DNA of 9,592 bases from JAICNG01 sp035765135 (GTDB lineage: Bacteria; Gemmatimonadota; Gemmatimonadetes; Gemmatimonadales; Gemmatimonadaceae). Both the position numbers and the translations under genes were made by a program. The stretch spans positions 1-9,592 of the forward strand of contig DASTYE010000189.1 of assembly GCA_035765135.1 (NCBI GenBank), given 5' to 3'. The notes under the pieces were generated by a model. It was not told the origin of the DNA, made no database searches, and worked only from the letters and a program-made list of their open reading frames with translations. Shown here one piece after another: positions 7,443 to 9,592 of this stretch (the first letter of the stretch is position 1; every line of letters starts with the position of its first letter).

Positions 7443-7483
7443 TCTCCCTCTGAAGTCACGTGAAAATTCGTGACTCAGGGAGA
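7443..7483 (-). promoter_or_regulatory. Leader hairpin that sequesters the ribosome-binding site of the DUF4397 gene
   Basis: In the minus-strand RNA, AGUCACG (7475-7469) and CGUGACU (7460-7454) pair perfectly around an A/U-rich 8-base loop. After a 1-base bulge, two more pairs form. After a 2-base bulge, UCUCCC (7483-7478) pairs with GGGAGA (7448-7443). About 15 pairs in all fully cover the GGGAG Shine-Dalgarno, leaving the AUG free. This is the geometry of a translational switch (thermometer or protein-bound element), but it could instead be a DNA operator. The fold was made by hand, without energies. Confidence 0.45.
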
Positions 7484-7557
7484 GGCAACTCGTGCGCCCT
7501 CGGGGACGAAAATCCCAAACAGATGGATTCTGGACGCGGACGGCTTTGGGGAGGGCC

Positions 7558-8625
7558 TCAGGACCCGCGACGCGGGATGAACATGACCTGCACGTTCCCG
7601 AACTGAAGCACCGTCGGTCCCTGGAGCTTGGTCTCTCGCTCGATGCGCTCCGCCCGCACGAAGGTGCCGTTCCTGGACGCCGCGTCGAGGATGAACCACT
7701 CCTCGCCCCGCCGCTCCAGCGTCGCATGCGACCCGGAAACGCTGTCGTCCGGGATGACGATCTCGTTCTGATCGCCGCGGCCGATGCGCACCAGCGATTT
7801 GGTGATCGGAACGCGGCGGCCCTTGAGCGGACCGCCTGTCATGAGCTCGATCATCGCCATGGCGCCGTCCGGCATGCGGACCGAGGGCAGCGCGGCGCGC
7901 AATGCGGCGGCGGCGCGCGGCACTGGAGTGACTGCGGCCACGAATCCCGTTGCGCCAAGCTGCGCCACCCCCGGCGTGGACCGGTCCACATCGGCCTCGA
8001 ATCGAAATTCCTCGGTGCCGATCCGGATCAGGTCGCCCATGCCAAGCCAGCGAGCCTGAGAGACACGCGCGCCGTTGACGTAGACGCCGTTCATGCTGGA
8101 ATCCTTGATCAAATACCCGAGGCTTCCAGCCACGATTTCCGCGTGACGGCGCGAAACGCCCGGGATCCCCAACACGACATCGCAGCCCGGATCGCGACCG
8201 ATGGTCAATCCCTCATCGGGAATCGTGTACGTGTGGTGATCGTTGAGCGAGATGAGACGGCCGCCACTGCGCAGTCCGGGGCTCGAGGGCGTCGCGGCAT
8301 CGATCGGGGCCGACGTGTCGTTCACCGAGGTGACGAAATCGGTTCCGCCGGAGAACCGCTCGTCGCCAAAGATCATTCGAGCCGACCCGATCTTGATCTT
8401 CGCGCCGTGCGGCACCGCGAGTGGCGCGGCGCTCACTTCCTTTTCATCGAGCCACACGCGCACGGTCCCCGCGCGGCGAATCGTTGCGCCACGGGGGCCG
8501 AGCACCACGATCGCCTGCGTGCCGCGAGGCATCGCCGGGATGATGATGTCGGACCCGTCACTCCCAAGTGTGTTCTCGCCGGCCCGCAGCTCGTGCTGGC
8601 GCGAGCCGATCGCGATGTACGGCAT
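7558..8625 (-). CDS. Triple FHA-domain protein
   Basis: 355 aa. FHA domains bind phosphothreonine peptides. Two canonical copies are visible. Residues about 122-210 carry Gly143-Arg144, 'VSRRH' 157-161 and Asn179-Gly180. Residues about 258-350 carry Gly282-Arg283, 'SGSH' 297-300 and Asn319-Gly320. Residues 1-88 look like a third, degenerate FHA-type sandwich ('GENTLGSDGSDIIIP', 'PHGAKIKIGSARMIFG') lacking the Gly-Arg and Ser-x-x-His residues, so it probably does not bind phosphate. An Ala/Pro-rich linker (211-257) joins copies two and three. There is no signal peptide or membrane helix, so it is cytoplasmic. It is divergent from a Ser/Thr kinase 135 bases away; being a substrate or reader of that kinase is inference. 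A weak GGGGA/GGTGG precedes the ATG. Confidence 0.93.
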   Translation of the reverse strand: MPYIAIGSRQHELRAGENTLGSDGSDIIIPAMPRGTQAIVVLGPRGATIRRAGTVRVWLDEKEVSAAPLAVPHGAKIKIGSARMIFGDERFSGGTDFVTSVNDTSAPIDAATPSSPGLRSGGRLISLNDHHTYTIPDEGLTIGRDPGCDVVLGIPGVSRRHAEIVAGSLGYLIKDSSMNGVYVNGARVSQARWLGMGDLIRIGTEEFRFEADVDRSTPGVAQLGATGFVAAVTPVPRAAAALRAALPSVRMPDGAMAMIELMTGGPLKGRRVPITKSLVRIGRGDQNEIVIPDDSVSGSHATLERRGEEWFILDAASRNGTFVRAERIERETKLQGPTVLQFGNVQVMFIPRRGS

Positions 8626-8638
8626 TCCACCGTCCCCG

Positions 8639-8671
8639 TGGCGGTCAACGTCTGATTAGAGACGACCGCCA
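8639..8671. promoter_or_regulatory. 12-bp inverted repeat over the FHA-gene -10 box
   Basis: TGGCGGT (8639-8645), a 3-base bulge, CGTCT (8649-8653), a 6-base centre, then AGACG (8660-8664) and ACCGCCA (8665-8671) form a 12-pair dyad. On the minus strand its centre contains TCTAAT (8660-8655), a 5/6 match to the -10 consensus, 29 bases before the FHA start. No good -35 pairs with it. An operator for the divergent signalling pair is the simplest reading. Confidence 0.5.
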
Positions 8672-8702
8672 TTGTGGGCCGTGACAGGGCGGCGCCGTTC
8701 CT

Positions 8703-8718
8703 CGTCACTCTTGTGACG
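8703..8718. repeat. Small inverted repeat CGTCAC-N4-GTGACG
   Basis: A perfect 6-bp dyad with a 4-base spacer lies in the divergent region, 42 bases before the kinase ATG. It could be a protein-binding site for the kinase promoter. The same GTCAC/GTGAC half-sites, with wider spacing, appear in the DUF4397 leader dyad. It is short enough to arise by chance. Confidence 0.3.
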
Positions 8719-8760
8719 CCGGTTGCCCCGTTGCGAGGGGCGTTCTCTGCCCTTTCCGCC

Positions 8761-9592
8761 ATGACGAAAGCCACAAAAACCGGAAAGCCCAATGCCGCGT
8801 GCGCTCGCTGCGGCTCGCCAATTCCGGACAAGGCGGCCACTTGCGGGAAGTGCGGCCTCAATCAGCGGGCCACGACCGGGGTCTACGAGGTTGCCCCGGG
8901 CCAGCCCGACGATGCGGAGATTGTTCGGGCGGCTCTGGCCGAGGAATACGACATTCTCGACGAGCTCGGCCGCGGTGGCATGGCGGTGGTCTTCCGAGCG
9001 CGTGAACGGGCGCTCGAGCGAGACGTCGCCATCAAGGTGCTCCCGCGTTCACTCGCCTTCGATGCCGGCCTGGTCGAGCGCTTTCAGCGCGAAGCGCGCA
9101 TCTCGGCCGCGCTCGAGCACCCGAACATCGTGCCGATTTACCGGGTTGGGCGGGCTGGCGACACGATCTTCTTCGTCATGCAGCACGTGAAGGGTGGCTC
9201 GCTCGCCGACCGTCTGCGCGAGCGCCACCACCTCCCGGCCGAGGAAATCCAGAAGATCCTCGTCGAGGTCGGCGGCGCGCTCGCCTACGCGGCCGAGCGT
9301 GGCGTCGTGCACCGCGACATCAAGCCCGAGAACATCCTGTTCGATGAAACCGGCCGCGCGCTGGTGACCGACTTCGGCATCGCCCGCTCGGCCGACGCCA
9401 CCGCGATGACGCGCGCCGGGACGTCGGTGGGAACGCCGCGCTACATGAGTCCCGAGCAGGCGCGCGGCAAGCAGGTCGACGGGCGGAGCGACATCTACTC
9501 GCTCGGCGTCGTCGCCTACGAGTGCCTAACGGGCCGAGCGCCGTTCGAGGGTAACGATCATTACTCTCTGATGTATGCGCACGTCTCGCAGC
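8761..9592 (+). CDS. Ser/Thr protein kinase with N-terminal zinc ribbon (partial, 3' end outside window)
   Basis: 277 residues are visible and the frame is open at the window end. Residues 14-31 form a zinc-ribbon-like motif, C-x2-C (14, 17) and C-x2-C (28, 31). From about residue 63 a PknB-type kinase domain follows: Gly-rich loop 'GRGGMAVVF' (70-78), catalytic Lys92 in 'VAIKVL', Glu111, 'HRDIKPEN' (184-191), 'DFG' (204-206), a Thr-rich activation loop and 'GTPRYMSPEQ' (224-233), then 'DIYSLGVVAYECLTG'. All catalytic residues are present, so it should be active and likely autophosphorylates in the activation loop. The ATG at 8761 has no Shine-Dalgarno at normal spacing (GAGGGG is about 20 bases away). 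In-frame GTG 8713 and TTG 8731 are alternatives but do not improve it. Any sensor, PASTA or membrane region lies beyond the window. Confidence 0.95.
   Translation, partial: MTKATKTGKPNAACARCGSPIPDKAATCGKCGLNQRATTGVYEVAPGQPDDAEIVRAALAEEYDILDELGRGGMAVVFRARERALERDVAIKVLPRSLAFDAGLVERFQREARISAALEHPNIVPIYRVGRAGDTIFFVMQHVKGGSLADRLRERHHLPAEEIQKILVEVGGALAYAAERGVVHRDIKPENILFDETGRALVTDFGIARSADATAMTRAGTSVGTPRYMSPEQARGKQVDGRSDIYSLGVVAYECLTGRAPFEGNDHYSLMYAHVSQ

Noticed and set aside
7437..7727. Upstream extension of the DUF4397 protein by 97 residues
   Set aside because: It overlaps the end of the FHA gene, is low-complexity Arg/Ser, and would bury a good lipoprotein signal peptide that has its own ribosome site.
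7492..8655. 387-aa plus-strand open frame opposite the FHA gene
   Set aside because: It mirrors the FHA coding frame, has an Arg/His/Asp-rich composition with no domain, and the FHA motifs on the other strand are unambiguous.
7454..8718. Shared GTCAC...GTGAC half-sites of the dyads at 7454-7475 and 8703-8718 as a common regulator's binding site
   Set aside because: Half-site spacing differs (10 versus 4 bases), the half-site is only five bases long, and two examples are too few.

Overview
The window is a high-GC bacterial segment packed with genes. Its largest intergenic gap is about 135 bases. Tandem SusC/SusD-type outer-membrane transport genes, a LacI regulator, a DUF4397 lipoprotein and a zinc-ribbon Ser/Thr kinase facing a multi-FHA protein suggest a Gram-negative, probably Gemmatimonadota (Gemmatimonas/Gemmatirosa-like). 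Lineage is inferred from gene style only; there is no rRNA or other marker here.

Region 1 (about 6666 down to 1, minus strand) reads as one transcription unit: LacI-family repressor, SusC-like TonB-dependent receptor, SusD-like lipoprotein, then a small lipoprotein that is only a TonB-receptor plug domain. One promoter candidate (TTGACA at -35) overlaps a LacI-type operator (TGTAAACGGTTACA, central CG) just upstream of lacI, so the repressor probably controls itself and the transporter. A 7-bp hairpin lies between lacI and susC, directly before an excellent Shine-Dalgarno. A GC-rich hairpin at the left edge may be the operon terminator. No glycosidase, peptidase or other catabolic gene is visible, so the substrate is unknown.

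The most unusual object is the SusD protein. A PDZ-like domain of roughly 120 residues, resembling the DegP/HtrA type, is inserted between the 'VRARAR' helix and the C-terminal 'EERRHELAMEQHRWFDI' signature of an otherwise ordinary SusD fold. With the stand-alone plug lipoprotein, this makes the cassette an atypical SusCD system.

Region 2 (7436-6732, minus) encodes a secreted DUF4397 lipoprotein. Its leader can fold into a hairpin that buries the ribosome-binding site.

Region 3 (7558-9592) is a divergent signalling pair: a three-FHA protein (minus) and a Ser/Thr protein kinase with an N-terminal zinc ribbon (plus, cut by the window edge). The 135-base divergent region holds a 12-bp inverted repeat over a good -10 box and a second, smaller dyad. 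A kinase beside a phosphothreonine-reader suggests a dedicated phospho-signalling module, but its target is not visible. No tRNA, rRNA, CRISPR array, insertion sequence or transposase was seen.
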